Source of the DNA: an uncultured Lachnospiraceae bacterium
GTDB lineage: Bacteria > Bacillota > Clostridia > Lachnospirales > Lachnospiraceae
DNA length: 64,000 nt
Reading direction: 5' to 3'
Assembly (NCBI GenBank): GCA_934293575.1
Contig: CAKQYU010000003.1
Span: 62,001 to 126,000, forward strand
This document shows positions 63,953 to 64,000 of the stretch, piece after piece. Both the position numbers and the translations under genes were made by a program. How positions within the stretch are numbered: position 1 is the stretch's first letter; the number at the start of each line of letters is the position of its first letter. Under the pieces are notes generated by a model that worked only from the letters and a program-made list of their open reading frames with translations, was not told the DNA's origin and ran no database searches.

Positions 63953-64000
63953 GTGAATCCGACAGATACAACCTGACTTCTTCATTTACACGTTCCATAT
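63936..64000 (-). CDS. C-terminal end of a minus-strand gene, cut by window edge
   Basis: The last 20 codons or so of an open frame that runs off the right edge; it ends in LYLSDSQREKL and TAA at 63936-63938. Called because a terminator fits it. An ATG at 63998 may be internal. Identity unknown. Confidence 0.45.
   Translation of the reverse strand, partial: MERVNEEVRLYLSDSQREKL

Overview
This 64 kb window looks like a piece of a low-GC Gram-positive anaerobe chromosome, most likely a Lachnospiraceae member. The reasons are the AT-rich sequence, strong AGGAGG-type ribosome binding sites, a CIRCE/HrcA-type groESL operon, pyruvate phosphate dikinase, a MoxR/DUF58 operon, WalR-like boxes and a set of lineage-typical small proteins (DUF6062, DUF1700, DUF4349). 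I see no IS element, prophage or CRISPR array. Most genes lie on the minus strand in long operons.

Layout. 1-2.3 kb: a two-component system, with the histidine kinase cut by the left edge. 2.3-7.3 kb: thiamine pyrophosphokinase with a four-cysteine insertion, peptide deformylase, groESL under CIRCE, and a DUF6062 protein. 7.4-10.9 kb: a lone prepilin, a 698-residue orphan and a membrane-anchored acidic protein. 10.9-12.5 kb: a methyltransferase and Hsp33. 12.5-20.1 kb: a seven-gene translationally coupled operon holding a Gram-positive exosortase (XrtG), its Firmicu-CTERM substrate, a processive glycosyltransferase, a sensor with a degenerate GGDEF domain, two QueD-like proteins that lack the catalytic cysteine, and a large GT-C-like membrane protein. 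This is the least understood system in the window and the main target for follow-up.

20.4-43.9 kb: an almost unbroken sulfur-assimilation island. It encodes sulfate uptake (Sbp-CysTWA), activation (CysDN), a short AprBA in place of CysH, a siroheme/ferredoxin sulfite reductase, the siroheme pathway from glutamyl-tRNA (hemA, sirC, hemC, cobA-hemD, hemB, hemL), and a protein-thiocarboxylate relay (sulfur carrier, E1-like activator, JAMM protease, TusA, thioredoxin) feeding MetY. Two cysteine synthases, a thioredoxin reductase and aspartokinase complete it. The two main promoters share a near-identical 17-bp spacer, which suggests one common regulator.

44-64 kb: a CDF transporter, pyruvate phosphate dikinase, an NlpC/P60 hydrolase with three tandem WalR-like half-sites, a small soluble PocR-chemoreceptor, glyS, recO-era, an M16 protease, two tRNAs (Met, Val), a DUF1700 protein, a transglutaminase-like protein, and a MoxR-DUF58-membrane protein operon.

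Two intergenic copies of an unnamed ~150-bp element (about 3.2 kb and 48.3 kb) keep the same base-paired architecture although their stem sequences differ, as expected of a structured RNA or an RNA-like mobile element. All calls come from reading the sequence; no database search was possible.
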